Shown piece by piece: positions 46,885-55,902 of a stretch of 64,000 nt of DNA. The DNA is from Methylococcaceae bacterium. GTDB lineage: Bacteria > Pseudomonadota > Gammaproteobacteria > Methylococcales > Methylomonadaceae. Position numbers and translations under genes: made by a program. The stretch spans positions 103,861 to 167,860 of the forward strand of contig JAUYBL010000024.1 of NCBI GenBank assembly GCA_030693065.1, in the 5' to 3' direction. The first letter of the stretch is position 1. Each line of letters opens with the position of its first letter. Under the pieces are notes generated by a model, which made no database searches, was not told the origin of the DNA, and saw only the letters and a list, made by a program, of their open reading frames with translations.

Positions 46885-46922
46885 ACAATTATCGACACGC
46901 TAATTATTTGACAAGGTGACGG
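46870..46922. promoter_or_regulatory. 53-bp palindrome overlapping the -35 of the glutaredoxin-like operon
   Basis: Arms of 22 nt (46870-46891 and 46901-46922; core CCGTCACCTTGTCAAA and its complement) pair with one mismatch around a 9-nt loop. Each arm holds a -35-like TTGACA. It may be an operator or a cruciform, or a small palindromic element. Confidence 0.6.
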
Positions 46923-46932
46923 TTTAGATCAA

Positions 46933-47099
46933 CCTAAAAAAATCAGTTGGAAGTGAAGAAACCCGTTCGTGCTGAGTCCGGTCGAAGCATGAGCGGGTTT
47001 CTTCACACTCACCCGCTGGGTGAGTCACATAAATCCCGTTCAACCCTTCGAGAGGCTCAGAGCGAACGGGATTTATGTGGCTCAACTGCGATTTTTAGG
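46933..47099. mobile_element. 167-bp MITE, copy 2
   Basis: It starts CCTAAAAAAATCAGTTGG and ends CAACTGCGATTTTTAGG. The flanks carry the direct repeat ATCAA (46928-46932 and 47100-47104). The length equals that of copy 1, and the interior has the same two hairpins with small substitutions. Different flanks in the two copies argue for independent insertion. Confidence 0.92.
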
Positions 47100-47140
47100 A
47101 TCAAATTACTTAATCTGGATTTAATTTGGGATGAACTGCA

Positions 47141-47395
47141 ATGACCATTTTCAATTGGTTTAAACACTTAGTGCTTAGGCAGCAACGCTTCACAGTTATA
47201 TTGATATTACTGTTTACAGCTGTGACCATTAAGTTGATCACTTTATATGTCGATGCCAATATGGGCGAGGGACAATGGGAGCAATTCAAAATTGATCACC
47301 ATTGCCAGCCGCAAGTAGCTGACAATGGTGATCGACGCCTGAGTTGGCAGTGCGATGATGGTGATAGGTATTATCGATGGCGCCAGCAGCGCTAA
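47141..47395 (+). CDS. Hypothetical small membrane protein
   Basis: The 84-residue protein has one membrane helix (FTVILILLFTAVTIKLITLYV) and a soluble C-terminal part with two Cys (HHCQP and WQCDDGD). Not recognised. Its stop codon shares a base with the left end of the next inverted-repeat element. Confidence 0.45.
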   Translation: MTIFNWFKHLVLRQQRFTVILILLFTAVTIKLITLYVDANMGEGQWEQFKIDHHCQPQVADNGDRRLSWQCDDGDRYYRWRQQR

Positions 47396-47504
47396 TACCA
47401 ATCCCAATAAGTTTTTATTTTGAAACCCTCATCCTAACCTTCTCCTTTATGCCCTATGGGTACGTTGGAGAGGGGATAGCATGTGAACTTATTGTGATTG
47501 GTAT
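47395..47504. mobile_element. 110-bp inverted-repeat (MITE-like) element
   Basis: ATACCAATCCCAATAAGTT (47395-47413) and AACTTATTGTGATTGGTAT (47486-47504) are 19-bp inverted ends with one mismatch. The interior has no gene. No clear target duplication was found, so the class is tentative. Confidence 0.6.
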
Positions 47505-47584
47505 AACTTTCTTTTGGGGTCAAGACATCAACGACCATTTACTCTTAAAAAATCAGCTGAAGATTCAGAATGGAAGGGTTCCTA

Positions 47585-47625
47585 AAATCCGTCCATGCTT
47601 CGAGTAAGCTCAGCTCGAACGAATC
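47585..47625. repeat. REP-like dispersed repeat copy
   Basis: CCATGCTTCGAGTAAGCTCAGC is a diverged copy of the TCGAAGCATG core, between the inverted-repeat element and the YheT-like gene. Confidence 0.5.
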
Positions 47626-48641
47626 CCGAGCGCTCTAACTTGTTTTTTTAGTTTTATTTGCTGAGTTAAAAATTGTGGAATACGTTGTTCCAGCCAAAAG
47701 TCAGGCTTAAATGGGTTTTTCCCTGTAACAAATCCGACATGCCCGCCACTAGAGGCTATCTCCATAGCGACAGATGGCGACAACTCATCTTGGCTTGGCA
47801 ACACCGCCGCAGTCATAAATGGATCATCAGCGGCCTGAATTAACAAGGTCGGCACTGTTATAAATTTAAGAAATTGCCTGGAGCTACTGCGTTGGTAATA
47901 GTCAAAGACATCATTAAAGCCATGTAATTTTGCGACGACTTGGTCGTCATATTGCCAAAATGACTTGATTAAGGACAAGTCTCCCAAATTCTTAATCTTA
48001 ATCGCTTCTGCAACACTGCCAATATCTTCCAAATGCAGCAGCTTCGCTTGCATGTAATCATTAAGTTCTTCAAGCAGGTTTTTCCGATACAGCCTTGAAA
48101 AACCGGCATCAAGCTTTGTTGCACAAACACTTAATACCAAGGGCACAGACACGGCTACAGCCGCAAAAAGATCAACTGCCTTGCCTTGCTCACCCAACCA
48201 TTTCAACAACACATTACCGCCTAATGAAAAACCGACAGCACCTAAAGGTGTATTGGGTTCTCGTTCGCGCAGGGTTTTATATAAAAAGTGTATATCCTCT
48301 GTTTCACCTGAATGATAACTACGCGCTTTGTTATTCGGCATGCCACTACAGCCACGAAAATTGAGCGCTGCACTACGAAAACCTTGAGTGAAAAGAATCT
48401 GTTGCAGACCTTTGATGTATCCCGATTGAGAACTGCCGGTCAAACCATGCAACAAGATAATCAACGGTTGATTTCCGACGCCACAGAAATCAATATCAAT
48501 AAAATCATTATCAAGAGTCGTTAGTCGCTCACGCCGATAGTGCGGAAGGAAGGCTATTTTTCGGGATAAAGCCGGATAAATGGTTTGTAAATGATGATTT
48601 TTTAACCACCAAGCAGAGGTAAATTCGGAATTAATTAGCAT
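47610..48641 (-). CDS. yheT: YheT-family alpha/beta hydrolase
   Basis: The 343-residue hydrolase has the family start FTSAWWLKNHHLQTIYP, the nucleophile elbow GFSLGGN, the acid in QAADDPF and the His in SGGHVGFV. YheT proteins are hydrolases of unclear physiological substrate. ATG 48641 puts the family signature seven residues in; ATG 48683 is possible. Neither has a good ribosome site. The C-terminus overlaps the dispersed repeat copy. Confidence 0.87.
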   Translation of the reverse strand: MLINSEFTSAWWLKNHHLQTIYPALSRKIAFLPHYRRERLTTLDNDFIDIDFCGVGNQPLIILLHGLTGSSQSGYIKGLQQILFTQGFRSAALNFRGCSGMPNNKARSYHSGETEDIHFLYKTLREREPNTPLGAVGFSLGGNVLLKWLGEQGKAVDLFAAVAVSVPLVLSVCATKLDAGFSRLYRKNLLEELNDYMQAKLLHLEDIGSVAEAIKIKNLGDLSLIKSFWQYDDQVVAKLHGFNDVFDYYQRSSSRQFLKFITVPTLLIQAADDPFMTAAVLPSQDELSPSVAMEIASSGGHVGFVTGKNPFKPDFWLEQRIPQFLTQQIKLKKQVRALGIRSS

Positions 48642-48959
48642 TTTAGAGTTGGTGTTTAGTGAATTTGCAATAATTCTACCCATAGACAGAGGGCAACTTG
48701 CAGTTTTTAACTTTTAGTTTTATCAACTCAGTTGGCACTATAGACATTAAGCACTAAGACAAACTCAATACGGGTAATTTTTAAGTAACCTTTAGCATCA
48801 ATCAATAAATCTCATATTTAGATGCACTTATCTAAATACATCGCTTTATTACATAAACAAATTAAACTAAGCTTTCTCACAACGGCATTAAGCAACAAAT
48901 ACAGCATTTATCATTATCCATATCCAATGAGATTGCTTGAGTTCAACTGTGTAAGACTG

Positions 48960-49034
48960 GCATAAAGGATCGTTAAAGTCTCTCCTCCCAAAAACAAGGA
49001 CGTCTTCAAAGCGGGCTTTAGGCCCGCTTTTTTT
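48960..49034 (+). ncRNA. Candidate small RNA ending in a strong terminator
   Basis: AAAGCGGGC and GCCCGCTTT pair around TTTAG, followed by a T-run (49008-49034), a canonical Rho-independent terminator. No gene of either strand ends here: the previous gene reads away and the next starts at 49140. Upstream are C-rich loop sequences (CTCTCCTCCC) that could pair with ribosome sites. Its 5' end is not known. The rest of 48684-49139 holds no gene I can support. Confidence 0.5.
49008..49034 (+). terminator. Rho-independent terminator without an upstream gene
   Basis: A GC-rich 9-bp stem with AAA leading in and TTTTTTTC leading out, in the plus-strand sense. Confidence 0.85.
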
Positions 49035-49139
49035 CTTGGGCAATATTCTTGAATTGAACAACTTTACTGTTGCGAATACTCAAGATGGAAAACACTCACT
49101 ACGACATCTCATCGAGTCACAATTTAGGAGCATATAGCA

Positions 49140-50012
49140 ATGCCATTACAAAACCTGGTGGAATACTTTAATGACAGATTTGAGCAAGAACACCGTGTCA
49201 GCTTTCGGCCATTTATCTTAGAAAACGGTACGGTCAGCGGTCTATTTGGCCCACTTAGGATAAATAGCATGTTTGCGCCGATTCGAAAAACCCAGCAAAC
49301 CACCAAAACTATCGGGTATTTTGCCAAATTAAATGTTTCTACCTGTGAAGCCCAGCATTTGTATGCCAATGATATTGAAAATTTACTAGCGGATACGCCT
49401 CAGCCTGGAGTCGAGTTCGACTCGATCGTCAATTTCGATCGTCTATCCAGAACCGTCCACATGCTAAATTTTTTGCCGTTAACGCACTTACAAGACAGCC
49501 TGTTTTTGACCGTGGACCCTCGCCATATACTGAGCATAAAACATGACCACGGCGCTTATTTTGGGGAAGTGATTGAACAATGTGGGCTCACTACCGACAA
49601 CGTCGTGATAACGCTTGCCGCCAATAGCCAGTATGCCCGTTATCATCAGGAACTTACCAATGGCCTGAAGAATTATCGTCGCCGCGGTTATCGTCTTGCT
49701 TTGCGATTTGATTATTTAGTGAAAGAGCAAACCTTTGAATTTATCCAAAAATTGTCCCCGGATTATGTCGGGCTGTCGGTCAAAAGCCTAAATAGTGTTT
49801 GCGATAGCACTATACCGCTAAGATTGCGAAAACTAACATCCCTAGTTAAATCAACCGGCGGACAAAGCGTTTTACTGGACGTTGATCAAAAAAGATCAGA
49901 ATTTTTGGCGGTTAATGCGGGATTTGATTTAACGCAAGGCAGTTATTACGAGCAAGCTGCATTTCCTTGGTACAGCGCAGATCGTCAAGCCAATGCCATC
50001 AGGCAATACTAA
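49140..50012 (+). CDS. Degenerate EAL-domain-like protein
   Basis: The 290-residue protein has the overall layout of an EAL phosphodiesterase (FRPFI at the start, FLTVDPRHI in the middle, LALRFDYL, LSPDYVGLSVKSL and GGQSVLLDVD later), but the EAL motif itself is replaced by GTVSGLF and most metal ligands are absent. I infer a catalytically dead EAL protein that might bind c-di-GMP or a partner. AGGAG lies 9 nt before the ATG. Confidence 0.65.
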   Translation: MPLQNLVEYFNDRFEQEHRVSFRPFILENGTVSGLFGPLRINSMFAPIRKTQQTTKTIGYFAKLNVSTCEAQHLYANDIENLLADTPQPGVEFDSIVNFDRLSRTVHMLNFLPLTHLQDSLFLTVDPRHILSIKHDHGAYFGEVIEQCGLTTDNVVITLAANSQYARYHQELTNGLKNYRRRGYRLALRFDYLVKEQTFEFIQKLSPDYVGLSVKSLNSVCDSTIPLRLRKLTSLVKSTGGQSVLLDVDQKRSEFLAVNAGFDLTQGSYYEQAAFPWYSADRQANAIRQY

Positions 50013-50030
50013 TTTTTGTTTGATGCCAAC

Positions 50031-51638
50031 CTAAGAGCTGCACGACAACATTGAACAACCCGCCCGTTGCCGCGCCCAGTCAGGACGTTTTTCGGCATAT
50101 TTTTCGTTATCGGGCTGTTCATCATAAGGACGACGCAATACTTCCAGCAACTCATTAACCAGCGAGTAATCGCCCTGCTCCGCCTGATCTATTGCCAGCT
50201 GTGCCAGATAATTGCGCAAGACATACTTGGGATTAGTCGCATTCATGCGCTGACGGCGGTTTTCATCAGTTGTTTCATTGCACTGAGCGCGTTTTATATA
50301 TTGTCTAATCCAGTTACCTAAGCGCGTTTTATACTGCTCGGTTAACTGTTCTTGCACATAGAAGGCCGCCAGCAACGGTGCCATAAGCACTTCATCGGCG
50401 AGTTCCGCATTCATTTCAACCAGTGCCAAGCGCCTATAAAAAATTGTCATATCCGTTTCAACGTCGCGCAACAGGGTTTGCAACTCATCAATCAGTTGAT
50501 CATCGGTCTTAGCGTCGAACTCATCAAGGCCTAGTTTGCCGGTCATCATTGCCTGCCAACCTTGTTCAAAGGCTAAAACATAGCTATTCATAGCTTGCTG
50601 TAACGGCTCAGGACTACCAACCAGCGAATAAATAGCGTTAGCTAATTGCCCCAAATTCCAGAAGGCAATTTGGGGCTGATTGCCAAAACGATACCGACGG
50701 CCGTTAGCATCAGTAGTATTGGGAGTCCAGCCGGGATCGTAATTTTCCAGCCAGCCATAGGGGCCATAATCGATGGTAAGTCCTAAAATCGACATATTGT
50801 CGGTATTCATCACGCCATGCACAAAGCCGACGCGCTGCCAATGCACAATCATTTGCGCAGTTCTGCGGCAAACTTCCTCAAACCAGCTGAGATAAACCGT
50901 TGGCGAAGGTTCGCCCAAATGCGGAAAATCGGTACGGATAGTGTAATCGACCAGCTTTTTCAGTAGATCAACATTGCCACGTGCAGCCAAAATCTGGAAA
51001 TTACCAAACCTAGTAAATGACGGGGCAACCCGGCAAACAACCGCGCCAGGTTCCAGTTTGGAATTGCCGTTGTAAAACATATCCCGAAGTACCTGTTCAC
51101 CGGTAGTAATCAGGCTTAACGCACGAGTCGTGGGCACGCCCAAATGATGCATGGCTTCACTGCACAAAAACTCACGCACTGATGACCGCAATACAGCTAA
51201 ACCGTCTGCAGTTCTTGAGTAGGGAGTAAGCCCCGCGCCTTTAAGCTGCAACACCCAACGCTGCCCTTGACGATTAATCACTTCGCCAAGGTTGATAGCC
51301 CGACCATCGCCCAACTGTCCAGCCCAATTGCCAAACTGATGGCCGCCGTAACACATGGCATAAGGTTCCATGCCTGCCGATAAGCGATTACCGGAAAACA
51401 CCTGAGTAAAATCAGCAGATTCAAAGACCTCAGCCTCCAAATCCAACAGTTCTGCCACTTCTCGTGAGTACGCAACTAACTTAGGGGCGGCCACAGGTGT
51501 GGGCGATACTCTTGAATAACAGGCACCTTCAACCTGCCGACGGGTGTTTGAAAGTTCCTGATCGCCTGGTAATTCATGCACAAAGCGATTATCGAAAATC
51601 AGCTCATCAAGATGGGTAATACCCGAGCGAGCTGTCAT
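50031..51638 (-). CDS. selO: Protein adenylyltransferase SelO
   Basis: The 535-residue pseudokinase-fold enzyme has YGGHQFGNWAGQLGDGRA, LQLKGAGLTPYSR, MNTDNMSILGLTIDYGP and the C-terminal CSMLSCSS redox Cys pair. SelO transfers AMP to Ser, Thr or Tyr of redox proteins. ATG 51638 gives the family N-terminus; 51653 is possible. The bacterial form uses Cys in place of selenocysteine. Confidence 0.95.
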   Translation of the reverse strand: MTARSGITHLDELIFDNRFVHELPGDQELSNTRRQVEGACYSRVSPTPVAAPKLVAYSREVAELLDLEAEVFESADFTQVFSGNRLSAGMEPYAMCYGGHQFGNWAGQLGDGRAINLGEVINRQGQRWVLQLKGAGLTPYSRTADGLAVLRSSVREFLCSEAMHHLGVPTTRALSLITTGEQVLRDMFYNGNSKLEPGAVVCRVAPSFTRFGNFQILAARGNVDLLKKLVDYTIRTDFPHLGEPSPTVYLSWFEEVCRRTAQMIVHWQRVGFVHGVMNTDNMSILGLTIDYGPYGWLENYDPGWTPNTTDANGRRYRFGNQPQIAFWNLGQLANAIYSLVGSPEPLQQAMNSYVLAFEQGWQAMMTGKLGLDEFDAKTDDQLIDELQTLLRDVETDMTIFYRRLALVEMNAELADEVLMAPLLAAFYVQEQLTEQYKTRLGNWIRQYIKRAQCNETTDENRRQRMNATNPKYVLRNYLAQLAIDQAEQGDYSLVNELLEVLRRPYDEQPDNEKYAEKRPDWARQRAGCSMLSCSS

Positions 51639-51705
51639 AAAATTACAGCCCACTCATACCCGGTTGTCAGTATCAAACATTGCATACGCATAAGCAGATA
51701 CATCG

Positions 51706-52974
51706 TCATTTGATGGTATCGGCAATAACAACTGACTTAACGCCCGCTCTATCGGCGCCTTTGATTTCAATTGCGCCAAAGGCCTCACCGGGTTGCGGGG
51801 TTGCAGTGCCTGTGGCGCTGATGCGTGCTGTCACTTTAATGTTTTCAACTGAGGAAACCGTCATGGTCGGAATCATCGCCATGCTGTCGTCCAGCACTAC
51901 TTCCAACGGCAGATCCTTAACCTGATGTTTGACGACCGCTAAGGGTGCCTTAGGACCAACCAACGCCTGAGCATATATCAAGACATAGTCATCAGCCTTG
52001 ACCTTTCCTTTGAATGCATCGCCCAACGTCACTTTGATTTTGACGCTACTTGCTGCCTTAACCTCTTTTTGCTGAGTAGGCGTAGCGGCTGCTTGCTGTT
52101 CACTCGAATTAACGATGCCCGCAGGTTTGCCCAATCTTGCATTGGCTTTGCCTATGTAGTCTTGCAACTCTTGGTAAGCTTGATCTTCAGGCTTGTAATG
52201 TTGTTGCAGCTTGGTCCAGTAATTTACCGCCGGTGCAAAATCGCCTTCTTCGGCCTTTGCCATACCAGCCAACCATAAGCCCATCTCGTTATCCGGTGCC
52301 AACGCGATGGCTTTATTGATAAGTGTCGCTGGCTCACCTTTTAACGATCCGTCATTAGTGGTGGCAATAGCATCAGCAAGCTGCAACATGACTTCAGGCT
52401 GATCGCCCTGTAATTCGTAGGCTTTACGTAACGCTGCGACTGCATCCGATCCACGCTGCAATAATTTGTAGGCTTGGCCTAACATTAACCAGCCTTTGGC
52501 ATCGCCCGGTTCTTTTTGCAGGCGCTGGGCTAATTTCTCCACCATGGCATTCATTTGCAAGGCTTTATCGCTAACCTCTTTAGGATTCTGAGCTTGCTTA
52601 GTGGCAATGCTGGTATTAAACGCCCGAGGATCGCCGATAATGCTATACAACGCCAACGCCACTAAAGGCACGAATATAATCAATGGGATAGCTAACCAAC
52701 GGCCTTTATTTTCATCGACGATTACCTCACCACCAGATTGCAGATCATGATAAAGGCCGACTTCTAATTCTTCCTTAGCCGAATCATATTGTTCCTGAGT
52801 CAAACTACCGTTAGCCAAGTCATCCTTCAGCTCCCGCAATTTGTTTTGCGCCAACAAAATGTTGGTTTGTTCTTCGTCACTTTTGGCCAAACCGCGGGCT
52901 GTTAACAGCGGTATCAAAATAAAACTCAGTGCAACCAGCAGCAGTAACGCCGCAAAAATCCCGAATTGAAACAT
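51706..52974 (-). CDS. ccmI: Cytochrome c biogenesis protein CcmI
   Basis: The 422-residue protein has two N-terminal membrane helices (about 3-25 and 90-115), a TPR domain (AKGWLMLGQAYKLLQRGSDA) and a C-terminal periplasmic beta domain. CcmI holds apocytochrome c for the CcmFH heme lyase. It is the last gene of the ccm operon, sharing a base with the ccmH stop. Confidence 0.92.
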   Translation of the reverse strand: MFQFGIFAALLLLVALSFILIPLLTARGLAKSDEEQTNILLAQNKLRELKDDLANGSLTQEQYDSAKEELEVGLYHDLQSGGEVIVDENKGRWLAIPLIIFVPLVALALYSIIGDPRAFNTSIATKQAQNPKEVSDKALQMNAMVEKLAQRLQKEPGDAKGWLMLGQAYKLLQRGSDAVAALRKAYELQGDQPEVMLQLADAIATTNDGSLKGEPATLINKAIALAPDNEMGLWLAGMAKAEEGDFAPAVNYWTKLQQHYKPEDQAYQELQDYIGKANARLGKPAGIVNSSEQQAAATPTQQKEVKAASSVKIKVTLGDAFKGKVKADDYVLIYAQALVGPKAPLAVVKHQVKDLPLEVVLDDSMAMIPTMTVSSVENIKVTARISATGTATPQPGEAFGAIEIKGADRAGVKSVVIADTIK

Positions 52975-53423
52975 TACTCGCTCTTCCTTTTTAATAATTC
53001 TTCGATACGCTGGCGTTCTGTATCGCTTAAATGTTCTTGAGGCTTGTCCCGCTTTCTAAGTACCGCCCAAAAACCGAATGCGCCCAACAGCACTGTCAAT
53101 ATTGGCGCCAGCCACAAAATCAATGTTTTGCTTTTTAACGGCGGCCGATACAGCACAAAATCGCCGTAGCGATTAGTCATGTATTCAACAATCTGCGCAT
53201 CGGTTTCGCCTTTGTTCAGCAATTCATAAACCTTGCCGCGCAAATCTTCAGCCAGCTCAGCATGCGAATCGGCAATATTTTGATTTTGACACACCAAACA
53301 ACGTAACTCTTCGGTTAAACCTTGATAGCGTTGTTCAAGCGCTGGATCTTTAAAATCATAAATCTTGATTTCTGCATGCAGGCTGCAACTAAACAAGACC
53401 AATAAAATCATTGCTAGTTTCAT
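52974..53423 (-). CDS. ccmH: Cytochrome c biogenesis protein CcmH
   Basis: The 149-residue protein has a signal peptide, the thiol-redox motif LRCLVCQNQ, the ADSHAELAEDLR helix and one C-terminal membrane helix. It reduces the apocytochrome CxxCH thiols. This is the short CcmH (CcmL-type), with the TPR part in CcmI. Confidence 0.95.
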   Translation of the reverse strand: MKLAMILLVLFSCSLHAEIKIYDFKDPALEQRYQGLTEELRCLVCQNQNIADSHAELAEDLRGKVYELLNKGETDAQIVEYMTNRYGDFVLYRPPLKSKTLILWLAPILTVLLGAFGFWAVLRKRDKPQEHLSDTERQRIEELLKRKSE

Positions 53424-53953
53424 TAACTTGCCTCGCCGTTTAAGGTTTGCACTAAAGGCAAAATCACGTTTTGTAGTATTTCAGGATTCACCGGGCCGGT
53501 TTGTTTGTGGCGAATGACGCCTTTTTTATCGATAACAAACGTTTCCGGCACGCCATAAACGCCCCAATCCAAACCGGCTTTGCCTTCTTTGTCACTGATG
53601 CTCAACAGATAGGGATTACCTAATAGACTTAGCCATTTCTTGGCATCTTCCGGCTCATCTTTGTAATTAAGCCCCACCACTTCGACAATACCCGTGCGGG
53701 CAAATTCGCTTAAGTGGATATGCTCTTCCCGGCAGGATACACACCAGGACGCCCAGACATTTAGCAGCCAGACTTTGCCCTTCATTTGCTCCGGGGAAAA
53801 GTTTTGCTCCGGCGCGTGTAATTGCGGCAAGCTGAACTGCGGGGCAGGCTTTCCGATCAAGGGTGAAGGCACTTCTTTAGGATCGAGTTTTAAGCCGATG
53901 CCTAAAAAAATCACCAAGACAATAAATGCCCCTAAAGGTAACAGGTAACGCAT
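53423..53953 (-). CDS. ccmG: Thiol:disulfide interchange protein CcmG (DsbE)
   Basis: The 176-residue membrane-anchored thioredoxin has one N-terminal helix and WASWCVSCREEH, with the GVPETFVIDKKG cis-Pro loop. It hands electrons to CcmH. Start and stop overlap its neighbours by 1 nt each. Confidence 0.95.
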   Translation of the reverse strand: MRYLLPLGAFIVLVIFLGIGLKLDPKEVPSPLIGKPAPQFSLPQLHAPEQNFSPEQMKGKVWLLNVWASWCVSCREEHIHLSEFARTGIVEVVGLNYKDEPEDAKKWLSLLGNPYLLSISDKEGKAGLDWGVYGVPETFVIDKKGVIRHKQTGPVNPEILQNVILPLVQTLNGEAS

Positions 53954-55902
53954 TATGCCTCCTTAACCTTGCTGCTTTTGCGGTAGCGCTTGTCGGTCGC
54001 TGCCAACAGCCCGCCGAAAGCCATAAACAAGCCGCCTATCCAAATCCAGCGCACAAAGGGTTTGTAATAAATTCGCAACGCCCAACTGCCGTTATCATCC
54101 AATGGCTCGCCCAAGGCCACAAACAAGTCGCGGGTAATGCCTGCATCGATACCAGCTTCGGTCATCGGCATACCAGATGCTCTGTAAATTCTTTTTTGCG
54201 GTTCTAATTCAGCAACTGGTGCGCCGTTTTTAGTCACACTGACTCGTCCTTCGCTGGCGTCGTAGTTAGGACCAGCCGCTTTTTGCACGCCATGAAAAAC
54301 AAAGTCATAGCCTGCAAGCTGCATGCTTTGCCCGGGTGCTAAGCGAATATCTTTTTCCTGCGTATAAATAGAGGTAAGAGTGATGCCGACGATAAATACA
54401 GCAATGCCGAAATGCGCAATAGACATTGCCCAAGTGCTGAGCGGCACATCCTGCAAAGCAGTCAGTTTATTGGGCTTGTCTTTAATGCGGGCTTGTACGG
54501 CTGTCCAAGCGGTCAAGCCGGTCCACACGGCCAACGTTAAGCCGATTAGGGCCGCCCAGGAAAAGAAATCCTGCAACAATGCTAACGCTATGCCACCCAC
54601 CAAACTAACCAGTAGCGGTAGCCACAGCAATGAAGCAAAACGAGACACCTTATCCTGACGCCAGCGTGCCAACATGCCAACGCCGACAAACACAGCCAGC
54701 GGTGCAGTTAAGGGTATAAACACGCTATTAAAATACGGCGGGCCTACGGAGATTTTGCCCAGGCCCAATGCATCGATAACTAATGGATATAAAGTCCCGA
54801 GCAAAATAGTTGCTGCTGTCGCCACTAATAACACATTGTTGGCGAGAATTAATGCTTCGCGGGAGACCAGCTCGAAGTTGCCTTCGGTATGAATTTTCGG
54901 GCCGCGCCAGGCAAACAGCGTTAACGATCCGCCGACTACGATGCCTAAAAACACCAGAATAAATATTCCGCGGGTAGGGTCGCTGGCAAAGGCATGCACA
55001 GAGGTCAATACGCCGGAGCGCACCAGGAAAGTACCCAGCAAGCTCAACGAGAATGCGAACACCGACAGCAAAATAGTCCAGTTTTTAAACATGCCGCGTT
55101 TTTCGGTGACCGCCAAAGAATGGATCAATGCGGTACCGACCAACCAAGGCATGAACGACGCATTTTCAACCGGATCCCAAAACCACCAGCCGCCCCAACC
55201 TAATTCGTAATAAGCCCACCAACTGCCTAACACAATGCCTGTGGTTAAAAACGTCCAGGCCATCGCGGTCCAGGGACGAGTCCAACGCACCCAAGCAGCA
55301 TCCAACTTGCCATTCAATAAGGCGGCAATCGCAAAAGCAAACGCTACCGAAAACCCGACATAGCCCATGTAAAGCATTGGCGGATGTATCGCCATACCGG
55401 GATCTTGTAACAGTGGATTTAAATCTCTGCCTTCGGCGGGAATCGGAAATATCCGTAAAAAAGGATTAGAGGTAAAAATGATAAACAGCATGAAACCGAC
55501 CGCCACAGCGCCCATAACTGCCAACACTCTGGCAATCAATTCGACGGGTAAGGCTTTACTGAAGATAGCAACGGCAACCGTCCATAAAGACAGTATCAGC
55601 ATCCATAACAATAATGAGCCTTCATGCGAGCCCCATACGGCCGCAATCCGATATATAAACGGCAAGTGGGTATTAGAATTTAATGCCACATATTCGACGG
55701 AAAAATCATGCGTGATAAACGCATAAGTCAGGCACAGATAAGACACCAGTACAAAAATAAACTGGCCAATGGCAACCGGTTTGGCGACGGCGATCCATTT
55801 GGCGAGGCCTTTTTGCACGCCCACTTGGGGCACGACTGCCAATACCAACGCCATGCACAAGGCGATGATTAGTGAAAAAAGTCCAATTTCCGGTACGATC
55901 AT
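53953..55902 (-). CDS. ccmF: Heme lyase subunit CcmF
   Basis: The 649-residue polytopic protein has the WWD-type motif WGGWWFWDPVENASFMPW and conserved His residues (AVWGSHEGSLLLW, VTEKRGMFKNW). It attaches heme from CcmE to apocytochrome c. Its ATG overlaps the ccmE stop. Confidence 0.97.
   Translation of the reverse strand: MIVPEIGLFSLIIALCMALVLAVVPQVGVQKGLAKWIAVAKPVAIGQFIFVLVSYLCLTYAFITHDFSVEYVALNSNTHLPFIYRIAAVWGSHEGSLLLWMLILSLWTVAVAIFSKALPVELIARVLAVMGAVAVGFMLFIIFTSNPFLRIFPIPAEGRDLNPLLQDPGMAIHPPMLYMGYVGFSVAFAFAIAALLNGKLDAAWVRWTRPWTAMAWTFLTTGIVLGSWWAYYELGWGGWWFWDPVENASFMPWLVGTALIHSLAVTEKRGMFKNWTILLSVFAFSLSLLGTFLVRSGVLTSVHAFASDPTRGIFILVFLGIVVGGSLTLFAWRGPKIHTEGNFELVSREALILANNVLLVATAATILLGTLYPLVIDALGLGKISVGPPYFNSVFIPLTAPLAVFVGVGMLARWRQDKVSRFASLLWLPLLVSLVGGIALALLQDFFSWAALIGLTLAVWTGLTAWTAVQARIKDKPNKLTALQDVPLSTWAMSIAHFGIAVFIVGITLTSIYTQEKDIRLAPGQSMQLAGYDFVFHGVQKAAGPNYDASEGRVSVTKNGAPVAELEPQKRIYRASGMPMTEAGIDAGITRDLFVALGEPLDDNGSWALRIYYKPFVRWIWIGGLFMAFGGLLAATDKRYRKSSKVKEA

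Noticed and set aside
47395..47504. Inverted-repeat element considered as a terminator
   Set aside because: Ends are 72 bp apart with no T-tract; the layout suits a small mobile or repeat element better.
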